In this document: positions 1 through 7,747 of the stretch, piece by piece
Layout: the number at the start of each line of letters is the position of its first letter
Position numbering within the stretch: the first letter of the stretch is position 1
Source: UBA1672 sp046542355
GTDB taxonomy: Bacteria > Pseudomonadota > Alphaproteobacteria > Micavibrionales > Micavibrionaceae
Assembly (NCBI GenBank): GCA_046542355.1
Contig: JBKHBN010000020.1
Span: 1-32,192, forward strand
Direction: 5' to 3'
DNA length: 32,192 bases
Notes under the pieces: model-generated
Database searches by the model: none
What the model was told of the DNA's origin: nothing
What the model saw: only the letters and a program-made list of their open reading frames with translations
Translations under genes and position numbers: made by a program

Positions 1-119
1 TAAAACAAAACATTTCCAGATTGATCCCGTCTCATAGCAATCACCTTACCTGCTTTCACCCCTAAAGAATAGACATCACCTCTTGCTTTACCCCCAAATT
101 TAGCATTAAATAATGCTAT
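1..119 (-). other. Possible partial reading frame at left edge
   Basis: The minus strand is open from about 119 to the window edge and reads as ordinary-looking protein (for example SLGVKAGKVIAMRRD). A GTG at 59-57 or an ATG at 35-33 could start it. It has no convincing ribosome binding site and no recognisable family. It may be the 5' end of a gene running off the left edge, or chance. Nothing else is recognised in 1-184. Confidence 0.2.
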
Positions 120-184
120 CTAATGCCTTGATACCAAAACGGCATACCCGAAAAATATTTGTAATAAAACAAGAGCAAAGCCTT

Positions 185-361
185 ATGAGTGCCAAAAAAG
201 AAGAATCTCACGAGAAAATCACAGTCCCCCCGGGTACTGAAGTTGTAGCGTGCGATGGCGGGCATGGCGCGCTGGGGCACCCTAAAACATGGTATCATTT
301 TTCTGGTAAAAACATCACTGCATGTCATTACTGCAGCCGTCTGTTTGTGAAATCTTCTTGA
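185..361 (+). CDS. Zinc-finger domain protein (zf-CHCC family)
   Basis: This 58-residue protein matches the small zf-CHCC zinc-finger family, which resembles the zinc-binding tail of the complex I subunit NDUFS6. The likely metal ligands are C23, H27 or H32, C47 and C50. The segment GALGHPKTWYHF followed by ACHYCSRLF is the typical family pattern. An in-frame ATG lies upstream at 113, but the ATG at 185 gives the usual family length and removes a basic N-terminal extension with no family support. The exact role of bacterial members is not well defined; a structural or respiratory-assembly role is inferred only. It stands alone on the plus strand, just upstream of the hsp20 gene. Confidence 0.8.
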   Translation: MSAKKEESHEKITVPPGTEVVACDGGHGALGHPKTWYHFSGKNITACHYCSRLFVKSS

Positions 362-384
362 AAAACATCATTAATCTGCGTTAT
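357..384 (+). promoter_or_regulatory. Candidate heat-shock (RpoH-type) promoter for hsp20
   Basis: CTTGAA at 357-362 and CGTTAT at 379-384 are separated by 16 bases. This loosely resembles alphaproteobacterial RpoH promoters and sits about 95 bases before the Hsp20 start. The -35 half overlaps the stop codon of the upstream gene. The match is weak in the -10 half. Confidence 0.25.
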
Positions 385-477
385 GGTTCCAATTGCACCA
401 ATTGCGATGCTGCCGTAGCGGGTCGCAAGGAAAAACAAAAGATATTCTCGCTCATAATATAGAGGAGTTTAAGTACA

Positions 478-936
478 ATGACACGTTTATCATTATTTGA
501 CAGCCCGCTATTTTTGGGCTTTGACGACTTCGAAAAAACCATAGACCGCATGCGTAAAAATGGCGCAGAAGGCTACCCTCCATACAATATTGAACAAATC
601 GGAGAATACGGGCTACGCATTACGCTCGCTGTAGCCGGATTTTCAATGGACGATCTGGATGTTGAAATAGAGCAAAACCAGCTCACAATCCGCGGCAAAC
701 AAAAGGACGACAAAGAACGCATATACCTGCATCGCGGCATCGCCTCACGGCAGTTTCAGCGCTCTTTCATACTGGCCGATGGCATCGAGGTCTCCGGGGC
801 AGACCTTGATAACGGATTGCTACACATAAATCTTGAACGCATTATCCCGGAATCCACAGCCCTGAAAATAAAAATAAACCAAAAAAGCAAGAAAAAAGAA
901 GGGCTTAAAGCCATAGATGTCGATAGCGCCGATTAA
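478..936 (+). CDS. Hsp20/alpha-crystallin small heat-shock protein (IbpA-like)
   Basis: This 152-residue protein is an ATP-independent cytoplasmic holdase that binds unfolding proteins and passes them to DnaK/ClpB. The N-terminus (MTRLSLFDSPLFLGFDDFEK) follows the IbpA pattern. The alpha-crystallin core spans about residues 35-130, with the features YNIEQIGEYGLRITLAVAGF and GLLHINLERIIPE. The C-terminal tail is lysine-rich. A purine-rich site (GAGGAG) precedes the ATG by about eleven bases, which supports this start. The next gene encodes a DUF1150 protein, the usual alphaproteobacterial partner of this gene. Heat control is likely by family. Confidence 0.93.
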   Translation: MTRLSLFDSPLFLGFDDFEKTIDRMRKNGAEGYPPYNIEQIGEYGLRITLAVAGFSMDDLDVEIEQNQLTIRGKQKDDKERIYLHRGIASRQFQRSFILADGIEVSGADLDNGLLHINLERIIPESTALKIKINQKSKKKEGLKAIDVDSAD

Positions 937-953
937 ATATGTAAAAAAGTTTT

Positions 954-982
954 TTGACAAACGCGTTATTTTTGTGTTTTAT
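954..982 (+). promoter_or_regulatory. Candidate sigma-70 promoter for the DUF1150 gene
   Basis: A perfect TTGACA at 954-959 is followed after 17 bases by TTTTAT at 977-982. This lies between the Hsp20 stop and the chosen DUF1150 start at 1017. It implies the DUF1150 gene can be transcribed independently of hsp20. Confidence 0.45.
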
Positions 983-1016
983 AGTGACTACTAAACGTGG
1001 TAAAGGAACCGTAGAA

Positions 1017-1262
1017 ATGAGAGACAATAAAATGCTACATGAAAATGATAAAGCACGTAATGTTATAAAAGCATTTTCTACCAATGACTTCAGAAGCTTT
1101 GGTCTTCAGCAAATCGCTTACATCCGCCCAGTGAAAACAGCAGGAACATCATATTACCAGATATGCAGCGCTGATGGTGAAGAATTAATGAACGTTGAGA
1201 GTTTAGCCTTGGCAAAGGTCATCACCCGCCAGCAAAATCTTGAGCCGCTTGTCGTTCAATAA
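1017..1262 (+). CDS. DUF1150 family protein
   Basis: This 81-residue protein has the DUF1150 pattern: FGLQQIAYIRPV, then a short loop, YYQICSADGEELM, and a C-terminal QNLEPLVVQ. The function is unknown. Members commonly follow an hsp20 gene in Alphaproteobacteria, as here, so a link to the heat-shock response is plausible but unproven. A longer frame opens at 954, but that segment overlaps a good promoter. The ATG at 1017 has AAGGAA ten bases upstream and gives the usual family length. No membrane segment or signal peptide is seen. Confidence 0.8.
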   Translation: MRDNKMLHENDKARNVIKAFSTNDFRSFGLQQIAYIRPVKTAGTSYYQICSADGEELMNVESLALAKVITRQQNLEPLVVQ

Positions 1263-1286
1263 AAAACTCTCAATAGAAATAAGCCA

Positions 1287-1320
1287 AAAACAAAACCCGC
1301 GCATAATCACACTGCGCGGG
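1287..1320 (-). terminator. Rho-independent terminator after ptsN
   Basis: CCCGCGCA (1296-1303) pairs with TGCGCGGG (1313-1320) around a nine-base loop. On the minus strand the stem is followed by a T-rich run (the complement of 1287-1295). This is a good terminator 36 bases beyond the ptsN stop. It also separates this operon from the convergent DUF1150 gene. Confidence 0.8.
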
Positions 1321-1355
1321 CATCATAAACATATAACTTTAACACAAAAGCGCCT

Positions 1356-1823
1356 CTAAGCCGCAATCATCCACTCTTGTGTTGGCATAAACAAAACCTT
1401 CATATCATCCACGCCGCGCGCATCACGCAGCGCCTTCAAAAGATCAGGGGAGCGGAACAAACGCGCCACTGCTGACAAACGCTGCAAATGGGAGGGTACA
1501 TTATTGCCCGGCGACACAAGCCCGACAAAGACATCCACGGCTTTATTATCCAAAGCCTCCATGGCAATGCCTCTCTCAAAGGTAATTAAAGCACTAAGCG
1601 GTTTTTTGACAAAACGCGATGTCACATCAAAAATTGCTACACCCTTTTCTGCACTAATACCGTTATCCTCAAAGCGTTTATAACAGACATCACGCATCAC
1701 GCCCTTATCCAGGGCACATAAAGGCGCTAAATCACGAACAAAACGCTCCAACACACAATCTTTGCTATGAACATGAAGACGATTCAACAAAAGATCAAAA
1801 TTGACATATCGTGTGACTCCCAC
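1356..1823 (-). CDS. ptsN: PtsN/EIIA-Ntr-like protein lacking the active histidine
   Basis: This 155-residue protein is the EIIA-Ntr component of the nitrogen phosphotransferase relay, normally phosphorylated by NPr and acting on potassium transport and sensor kinases. The fold is recognisable: RFEDNGISAEKGVAIF, KKPLSALITFERGIAMEALD and VDVFVGLVSPGN. At the phosphorylation site, where the family has GVAIPH, the sequence reads GVAIFD, so the acceptor histidine is replaced by D66. A phosphate-transfer role is therefore doubtful; a phosphorylation-independent regulator is more likely (inference). The start is GTG at 1823 with GGGAG about ten bases upstream. It is the last gene of the rpoN-hpf-ptsN block and has its own terminator. 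Confidence 0.85.
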   Translation of the reverse strand: MGVTRYVNFDLLLNRLHVHSKDCVLERFVRDLAPLCALDKGVMRDVCYKRFEDNGISAEKGVAIFDVTSRFVKKPLSALITFERGIAMEALDNKAVDVFVGLVSPGNNVPSHLQRLSAVARLFRSPDLLKALRDARGVDDMKVLFMPTQEWMIAA

Positions 1824-2191
1824 AGATCACTACTCCCTCTTTCTAACATTCCCTGACACGGGGTTTACATGATTTACCGGCACATTACCAGCAAAATGTA
1901 CCCTGCAACGCACAAACATAAAAAGTTAAAAATCAGACACTTAATTGAGAAGGCATTACTTCCGATTAAAAACAAACTCCCCCCGGAAAAAAATTTTCTG
2001 TAAATCCAATCTCACAACAAGCAGTCTTAAATCAGCTCCCTGATAACAGTCAGGCCAAAAATACACTCTGAATAAAAGCCCTACAAGCAATTAAACTACT
2101 CTCGCAAACAAGTACAACGCTGATAGAAATGACGCATTCTAACAGCTATATGAACTTGATACAAGACAAAGATTGTACTTTATTTTACAGT
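1824..2191. other. Intergenic region between hpf and ptsN
   Basis: These 368 bases are AT-rich, with no convincing gene on either strand. In related genomes hpf and ptsN usually lie close together, so this spacer is long. It presumably holds the ptsN promoter, but I cannot identify one with confidence. Confidence 0.5.
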
Positions 2192-2782
2192 CTATTCTTC
2201 TGGTTCAATCCAGCCAACATTACCGTCACGGCGCACATAAACCATGCTCAGCCTGTTATTACTGGCATTCCTGAATAGCAAGGCATTGCGCCCTGATAAC
2301 TCCATACGCATTACCGCATCAGCAACGCTAATTTTGAGAATGTCCGTTTGAATCTCCGCAATAATAGTCGGATCTTTGGCCTCCAGCTCTTCCTCATCAG
2401 AGCCTTCCAAAGCTTCTTGAATAAGCGTATAGGCTTTCGCCTTCATCATCTCCGCCTCGGGAGTCTTCTCGGCTCGGCTTTTATGATCGCGCAAACGCTC
2501 CTTATAACGGCGCAAACGCTTGGAGGCCTTTTCATAAGCGCTATCATAAGCCACATAAGGATCTTCTCCGGCGGCTTCGGTCACAACCTCAATATTTTTC
2601 CCGACATTAAAACTGATAATAGCCTTAAACTTCTCCGAGCCCCGTCCCTTTTTTGAAAAGGTCACCGTCGCCTCGGTGGCATTATTAAAATATTTATGAT
2701 CCATTTCGCTCAGCTTGTCTTTCACATGCTGTGTAAGAGCCTCGCCAACATCCATCTGTTTGCCTTGAACGATCATTTCCAT
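2192..2782 (-). CDS. hpf: Long-form ribosome hibernation promoting factor
   Basis: This 196-residue protein has the two-domain architecture of long HPF. The N-terminal ribosome-binding domain (about 1-100) opens MEMIVQGKQMDVGEALTQHV and carries the basic helix ASKRLRRYKERLRDHK. The C-terminal dimerisation domain (about 140-196) includes VADAVMRMELSGRNALLFRN and ends VRRDGNVGWIEPEE. By family, it binds the 30S decoding region and joins two ribosomes into inactive 100S particles in starvation. The ATG at 2782 is preceded by AAGGAT on the minus strand. It lies 92 bases downstream of rpoN and is probably co-transcribed, the classic rpoN-hpf arrangement. Confidence 0.95.
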   Translation of the reverse strand: MEMIVQGKQMDVGEALTQHVKDKLSEMDHKYFNNATEATVTFSKKGRGSEKFKAIISFNVGKNIEVVTEAAGEDPYVAYDSAYEKASKRLRRYKERLRDHKSRAEKTPEAEMMKAKAYTLIQEALEGSDEEELEAKDPTIIAEIQTDILKISVADAVMRMELSGRNALLFRNASNNRLSMVYVRRDGNVGWIEPEE

Positions 2783-2874
2783 TGTTTTAGATCCTTTTTG
2801 TTAATTAACTCAGCTTTAATGCTATATCTTTTTTAAATCACACCATACACGCTTATCGCAAGACACAATCGAAT

Positions 2875-4323
2875 CTAAATCAAATTCTTTTTTTGTTTCC
2901 TGCGCTGCACGGAAGAGCCAATATGCATGGCTTCGCGATACTTGGCAACCGTTCTTCTGGCAATATCAATACCTTCAGCACGTAAAACCTCAACGATTTT
3001 ATCGTCAGACAAAACTTTCTTTGGATTTTCTACATCAATAAGCCCCTTGATCCGCGCCTTTATGGCCTGCGCAGAATGAACCACTCCGCTATTGGAAACA
3101 AGCCCTGTTGTAAAGAAAAATTTCAGCTCAAAAATACCACGCGGCGTGCCTATATACTTATTTGTTGTCACCCGGCTTACTGTGCTCTCATGCATCTCTA
3201 TCGCCTCGGCCACATCCCTCAAGGTCAAGGGCTGTAAAAATTCAATTCCATAGTTAAAAAAAGCATCCTGACGCTCAACAACTTCACTGGCCACCTTCAG
3301 GATCGTTTGCGCTCTTTGATCAAGCGCTCTTACCAGCCAATTCGCACTCGCCAGCTGAGAAGTCACATATTCGCGATCTTTTTTGTTTTTGTTGCGCGCA
3401 GCATTATTAGAAACTTGCGTGTAATATTCCTGATTAATCAAGACCTTGGGCAAGGTTTCGTGATTCAGCTCAACGCGCCAGCCACCGCCAAGATTTTTAG
3501 GCATCTTGCGCATCAAAACATCAGGAATAGCGGTTTGCACAACAAAATGATCAAAAAGAAGCGCCGGTTTAGGATTAAGCGCCTTAACCTCAGCCACCAT
3601 ATCCATCAAATAAGTTTCATTAACCCCGCACACATCAGCCAGCGCCTTGAAATCATGATCGCCCAGCATTTGCAGATTCTCTATCAATGTCCGCATAGGC
3701 GCATCAAGCTGCTCACGCTCTTCCAGTTGCAAACACAAACATTCAGACAAATCACAAGCAAACACGCCGGTAGGATCAAACTGCTTCACCCGCGCAAGAA
3801 GACGGTCCATATGCTCCAAAGAACACCCAAAGCGCTCGGCCAGCTCCAGCGCCGCATCGCGCAAATACCCGCTTTCATCAAGGCGATCAATCAAAAACGC
3901 CCCGATCATACGATCCCGCTCCTCGCTAAAAGCCAGATTAAGCTGCTCGGTAAGATGTTCACGCAAGGTCTTTTCGCAAGCCATGCGATTCTCAAAAGAC
4001 TCTTCCATTTGATCAAATCCGCTATGGCCGCCCGCCCCCATATCAGCCATCGATGAACCGGCATCAAACGCCGCATCTATATCATCTTTTTGCGGCTCTG
4101 TATCCGTTGATTGCTGCGCATCATTTTCGTTTATTTGCCCGCCCTCATCACTCTGGGAACCATCAACCCTCTCCAAAAGAGGATTTTTCTCAAGCTCTTC
4201 TTCAACAAACTCGCTCAATTCCACATTATTGAGCTGCAAAAGCTTGATCGCCTGCTGCAACTGCGGCGTCATGACAAGCTGCTGGGACTGGCGAAGGTCA
4301 AGTTTTTGTGAAAATTCGTTCAT
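2875..4323 (-). CDS. rpoN: RNA polymerase sigma-54 factor
   Basis: This 482-residue protein has all three sigma-54 regions. Region I (about 1-50) is the glutamine- and leucine-rich activator-interacting segment (LRQSQQLVMTPQLQQAIKLL). It is followed by an acidic linker (about 57-110). The core-binding domain lies in the middle. The helix-turn-helix is near TLRDVAEAIEMHESTVSRVT, and the RpoN box ARRTVAKYRE is at 455-464. It directs polymerase to -24/-12 promoters and needs AAA+ activators. Its length is normal. It is followed by hpf and ptsN. Unlike most alphaproteobacteria it is not directly adjacent to lptB; a secreted-protein gene and repeat DNA intervene. Confidence 0.97.
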   Translation of the reverse strand: MNEFSQKLDLRQSQQLVMTPQLQQAIKLLQLNNVELSEFVEEELEKNPLLERVDGSQSDEGGQINENDAQQSTDTEPQKDDIDAAFDAGSSMADMGAGGHSGFDQMEESFENRMACEKTLREHLTEQLNLAFSEERDRMIGAFLIDRLDESGYLRDAALELAERFGCSLEHMDRLLARVKQFDPTGVFACDLSECLCLQLEEREQLDAPMRTLIENLQMLGDHDFKALADVCGVNETYLMDMVAEVKALNPKPALLFDHFVVQTAIPDVLMRKMPKNLGGGWRVELNHETLPKVLINQEYYTQVSNNAARNKNKKDREYVTSQLASANWLVRALDQRAQTILKVASEVVERQDAFFNYGIEFLQPLTLRDVAEAIEMHESTVSRVTTNKYIGTPRGIFELKFFFTTGLVSNSGVVHSAQAIKARIKGLIDVENPKKVLSDDKIVEVLRAEGIDIARRTVAKYREAMHIGSSVQRRKQKKNLI

Positions 4324-4404
4324 AAACCGGATGTTAGCACGAGATCATCAAAAGATCACCACCTAATCGCACCCCACCTCGCATCACTACGCCACCCCTC
4401 CACC

Positions 4405-4513
4405 GTCACTGCGAGGAGTGGAGCAACGAAGCAGTCCACCACACACACCCTCCACAATAGATTGCTTCGCGTACGCTCGCAATGACGAAGAGGGTGAGGT
4501 CGCTCGCAATGAC
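4405..4513. repeat. Dyad intergenic repeat with a partial third copy
   Basis: One arm at 4405-4438 (GTCACTGCGAGGAGTGGAGC and on) is an imperfect inverted copy of a second arm at 4458-4486, which ends GCTCGCAATGAC. A partial third copy of that end occurs at 4499-4513. The core resembles the GTCATTGCGAG...GAAGCAATCT intergenic repeats known from many bacterial genomes. It lies just upstream of rpoN and downstream of the DUF1566 gene. The rest of 4324-4589 contains no gene I can support. Confidence 0.7.
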
Positions 4514-4589
4514 AAAAAAAGGAACACTGCACAATGGCGAGAAAGGAGCGCTGCGAAACAACGGTGAGAAAAAAACAACACCGCGCCCC

Positions 4590-5885
4590 TTAATCCTGCC
4601 GGGCACAGCGGATGGCATAAAAGTTTTCCTTAGCCTTCGTAGAATGAAAGCCGTTATTAAATGAACGATGATATGCATTCTTATCACCTTGCTCTCGGGA
4701 CGTCCAATAATCCGTTGTTGCAAATCCAGTTATAACAGGATCAGGAATAGAATCCTCTGGCACACCATCCTGAAGATTTTTATAAATAACTTCTGCTTCA
4801 TTTGGCGCCGGTAAGTACCAATCCGTATGATCGTGTATATTCAAATCCGCACAGGCCTGCGCTGCCTGATGCGGCTGCACCCCTTCTGTAATACTATCGG
4901 AATCAATGACAATAATGCCTGCTGTATTAAACTCTCCAACTATGTTACTTTGATACCCTGTTTCGACCATTCCGGTAGTATTCCCATTATTCCACGGCAA
5001 GAATGAACGTATGCCCGTACAATTACTGCCATTCCACGTCATACCAATATCACAACGCGCAACATACATATCCACATTGCCATCCGGTGATATCCCAGCA
5101 TAAACCGTGCCATCAGAGCAGGTCTGCCCGATAGTCGGCGACGCCCCGCAGGCCCCCGATGAGGCCGTAGAAACCGACCATGTATTGGTCACCCCGCCCA
5201 CCGATGCTATGACATTAATAGTCGTATTGGCCGAAGCAGAGGACGTATCACGAATCTGCAAATACCGCCCATTCATATCAATTTCAGTGTTGGTGGCCGT
5301 CCAGTCCTGCACCACAGAGCTGCACAAAGAATCCGCGCATACCCGAAAATTCGGCGTATTTCCACCACTCACAGATACAGCAACATTACATCCCACATCC
5401 GTCCCGGTAATCAGCAAAATATCAGACAGGGTTAGCGTGCTTGTCGTCACATTGGTTTGATCCGTAAATTCATAGGAATGCGGGGTATTATCACAACTTC
5501 CCGCCGCCGCAATACTTTCCCAACTGCTGCCATTGCAATATTCAAGATAACCATTACCTGAATCATACCGGATCGCCCCTTCGGTGGTTCCTGAACAGGC
5601 AAGCCCCGTCGTGGTGCCTATAATCGCCTCTCCACCCATTTTCAGGACGCCTTTTGTATCACTCTCGAAAATACGCACCCACACACCGCCTTGACAGACC
5701 ATGTAATAGCCAACACCCGACGCCTCCACTCCCCCGGCAAGACGCGTTGCATTAGCCGTTGTGCAAGGATTTCCCGGCACAGCTTCCTGCGCATAAGAAT
5801 CTGAGATTGACAGAATCATCATCACCATAAAACAAAAAAGCAGGCCAAACATCCGCCTGCTTACAAACAAAACACTTCTTTTCAT
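4590..5885 (-). CDS. Secreted DUF1566 (Lcl C-terminal) domain protein
   Basis: This 431-residue protein begins with a signal peptide (basic start, hydrophobic core about residues 9-27, likely cleavage after SYA near residue 32). The middle is serine-, threonine-, asparagine- and cysteine-rich, with a segment like EGAIRYDSGNGYLEYCNGSS. The C-terminal about 130 residues match the DUF1566/Lcl domain: WYLPAPNEAEVIYKNL, ATTDYWTSRE, HRSFNNGF and FYAIRCARQ. Such domains occur in secreted or surface proteins, some of them adhesins; the role here is unknown. It separates lptB from rpoN, genes usually adjacent, and is flanked on its 3' side by a dyad repeat, which suggests later insertion. Confidence 0.8.
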   Translation of the reverse strand: MKRSVLFVSRRMFGLLFCFMVMMILSISDSYAQEAVPGNPCTTANATRLAGGVEASGVGYYMVCQGGVWVRIFESDTKGVLKMGGEAIIGTTTGLACSGTTEGAIRYDSGNGYLEYCNGSSWESIAAAGSCDNTPHSYEFTDQTNVTTSTLTLSDILLITGTDVGCNVAVSVSGGNTPNFRVCADSLCSSVVQDWTATNTEIDMNGRYLQIRDTSSASANTTINVIASVGGVTNTWSVSTASSGACGASPTIGQTCSDGTVYAGISPDGNVDMYVARCDIGMTWNGSNCTGIRSFLPWNNGNTTGMVETGYQSNIVGEFNTAGIIVIDSDSITEGVQPHQAAQACADLNIHDHTDWYLPAPNEAEVIYKNLQDGVPEDSIPDPVITGFATTDYWTSREQGDKNAYHRSFNNGFHSTKAKENFYAIRCARQD

Positions 5886-5966
5886 GGCTTCCTCACATTT
5901 CTAAAATTTGGAAAAAACTGCCCTCTTAATCTTTTATGCTAAAAAACAGACAAAAAACAAGAGCTG

Positions 5967-6737
5967 TTACAAAGAAAAAGCATCACCCAGATAAACGCGC
6001 CGCACATCATCATTTTCGACAATCTCTTCCGGCGCGCCTTCCATAAGCACTTTGCCATCGTGCAAAATATAAGCACGATCAACAATGCCCAGACAATCGC
6101 GCACATTGTGATCCGTGACCAGAACACCAATTCCCCGCGTCTTGAGCTGCGCTATCAAGCCACGAATATCATTCACCGCAATCGGATCAACACCGGCCAG
6201 CGGCTCATCCAGCAATATAAAATCAGGCCGCGCAGCCAGTGCGCGTGCAATCTCTACCCTGCGGCGCTCCCCGCCTGACAGAGCCAAAGAGGGCGTGCGG
6301 CGCAAATGCTCAACACTAAACTCAGCCAGAAGATCCTCAAGCATCAGCTCCCGATCATCTTTATCCATATTTTGCAACTCAATCACAGCGCGGATATTAT
6401 CCTCGACATTCAGGCCGCGGAAAATAGAGGCCTCCTGGGGCAAATACCCGACACCCATACGGGCGCGGCGATACATCGGCAACCCCATAATATTCTTGCC
6501 ATCAAGCAAAATCGCTCCGCCATCAGCATTAATCAGGCCTGTAATAATATGAAAACATGTTGTCTTACCCGCCCCGTTAGGGCCAAGCAGCGCCACCGCT
6601 TCACCGCGATCAATCGTCAGGCTCACATCCCGAAGAACCGGACGTTTCTTATAGGCCTTGGAAAGATGATAAACCGATATACCCTTTGGAACGCTCTGTA
6701 AGCGGGGCTTGCGTGATCTTTTATATTGACTGCTCAT
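5967..6737 (-). CDS. lptB: LPS export ABC transporter ATP-binding protein
   Basis: This 256-residue ATPase powers the LptB2FGC complex, which extracts LPS from the inner membrane. Walker A GPNGAGKTT is at 52-60, the Q-loop at Q101, the signature LSGGE at 153-157, Walker B FILLDE at 173-178 and the H-loop histidine at H210 (VTDHN). The C-terminus (EGAPEEIVENDDVRRVYLG) is typical of LptB. A frame extends upstream to 6800, but the ATG at 6737 starts a normal LptB and the upstream part overlaps a promoter candidate. Its partners LptF and LptG are encoded near 28-30 kb. It lies 176 bases downstream of lptA. Confidence 0.96.
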   Translation of the reverse strand: MSSQYKRSRKPRLQSVPKGISVYHLSKAYKKRPVLRDVSLTIDRGEAVALLGPNGAGKTTCFHIITGLINADGGAILLDGKNIMGLPMYRRARMGVGYLPQEASIFRGLNVEDNIRAVIELQNMDKDDRELMLEDLLAEFSVEHLRRTPSLALSGGERRRVEIARALAARPDFILLDEPLAGVDPIAVNDIRGLIAQLKTRGIGVLVTDHNVRDCLGIVDRAYILHDGKVLMEGAPEEIVENDDVRRVYLGDAFSL

Positions 6738-6802
6738 ACATATTCGTCTTTTTTTCAACACCTTGCGTGCAAATTGTACGCGAAGATACAAAACCTGCAA
6801 GG

Positions 6803-6832
6803 TCTATAATACAAAAAACAGATAAATGTAAA
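6803..6832 (-). promoter_or_regulatory. Candidate sigma-70 promoter upstream of lptB
   Basis: On the minus strand, TTTACA (complement of 6827-6832) precedes TATTAT/TATAGA-like sequence (complement of 6803-6811) with 15-18 bases between, depending on alignment. It lies in the lptA-lptB gap and could give lptB its own transcript. Confidence 0.35.
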
Positions 6833-6913
6833 CCGTTAATTCCAGAACATACCTTCAAAAGCTGGAGGAATAAACAACACGCAATCATCATCGGGACGCA
6901 TCCCTCCTTGCCC

Positions 6914-7747
6914 TTAAGGGAAAAACACCGCACGCACGCGGCCAGGATCAGAAGAGCCGCCATCCTGCTCCCTCTTGCCAAAAATCTGACTGATATTCGT
7001 ATCCAGATTAACCTGCGCGCGCTCCCCTTCAATAAAACTGTCACCACGCATAATGCGAACATTATCCGTCAACTCAGCCACGCGTGTTTGCGCGTTGTAA
7101 TGTCCCCTCGCTCCTGTTAGAACTTCATCCGGCGTGCGAATCACAACATTGCCAACAGCCATAAAAGTATCCAGCTCACGCTCACCATTTTGCCCTTGCG
7201 AAAATGTTGCAACAAGCTTATCTCCCTTAATCGTATCACCATCACGCTTGAGCACAGCTTCGCCTATAGCCTCCAAACGCCCGTCAGCAACCCGGTAAAC
7301 AAACGCATCGCGCGCCCTGACTTCATGATCTTGCGAAATCAGCCGCAAATTCTGACCTGTCAATCTAACAAGCCCCCTGTCAATATTATAAGAGGCCTCA
7401 TCACCATAAACCTGACTGTCTGCAGATATAATACGCACATCTCCGCTGGCATCGATTTCATAAATATCAATATTGCTCTGGTCGCTATCACGATAACGCG
7501 CAATCAGCTCCTCGCAATGTAAAACAGTCTCCCCCTGCTTTGCGCGAACCTTATCTTGCGCAAAAAAGAACAGATCATTGCGATGCCACTCAAGACTTCC
7601 ATCCGCTGTAATCTCTAATGGTTTATCACGATCAGGATTACCCTCCTGTGCTTGCGCCTTTTGAATAAGGCTGCACAAGAGAACAATGGAAAATACACCA
7701 AAGAAAAAAACACGAATTATACACATGCTATTGAAAATATTACTCAT
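6914..7747 (-). CDS. lptA: LPS transport periplasmic protein LptA (OstA-like)
   Basis: This 277-residue protein is the periplasmic bridge that carries LPS from LptC to the outer-membrane LptD. It has a signal peptide, with a hydrophobic stretch about 10-28 and probable cleavage after KAQA near residue 33. This is followed by repeated beta-jellyroll strands: PLEITADGSLEW, GDVRIISADSQVYGDEASYN, DTIKGDKLVATF and EVLTGARGHYNAQTRVAELT. It is longer than the E. coli protein, as in other alphaproteobacteria. It overlaps the end of lptC by eight bases, which suggests translational coupling. Confidence 0.92.
   Translation of the reverse strand: MSNIFNSMCIIRVFFFGVFSIVLLCSLIQKAQAQEGNPDRDKPLEITADGSLEWHRNDLFFFAQDKVRAKQGETVLHCEELIARYRDSDQSNIDIYEIDASGDVRIISADSQVYGDEASYNIDRGLVRLTGQNLRLISQDHEVRARDAFVYRVADGRLEAIGEAVLKRDGDTIKGDKLVATFSQGQNGERELDTFMAVGNVVIRTPDEVLTGARGHYNAQTRVAELTDNVRIMRGDSFIEGERAQVNLDTNISQIFGKREQDGGSSDPGRVRAVFFP

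Noticed and set aside
2130..2191. Weak TACAA/TTGTA hairpin after hpf
   Set aside because: The stem is only five base pairs, AT-rich and has no clear T run, so it is not reported as a terminator.
3307..4056. Long open frame opposite rpoN
   Set aside because: It is antisense to a clear sigma-54 gene, has no family features and is rich in Ile, Lys, His and Arg, as expected for a shadow frame.
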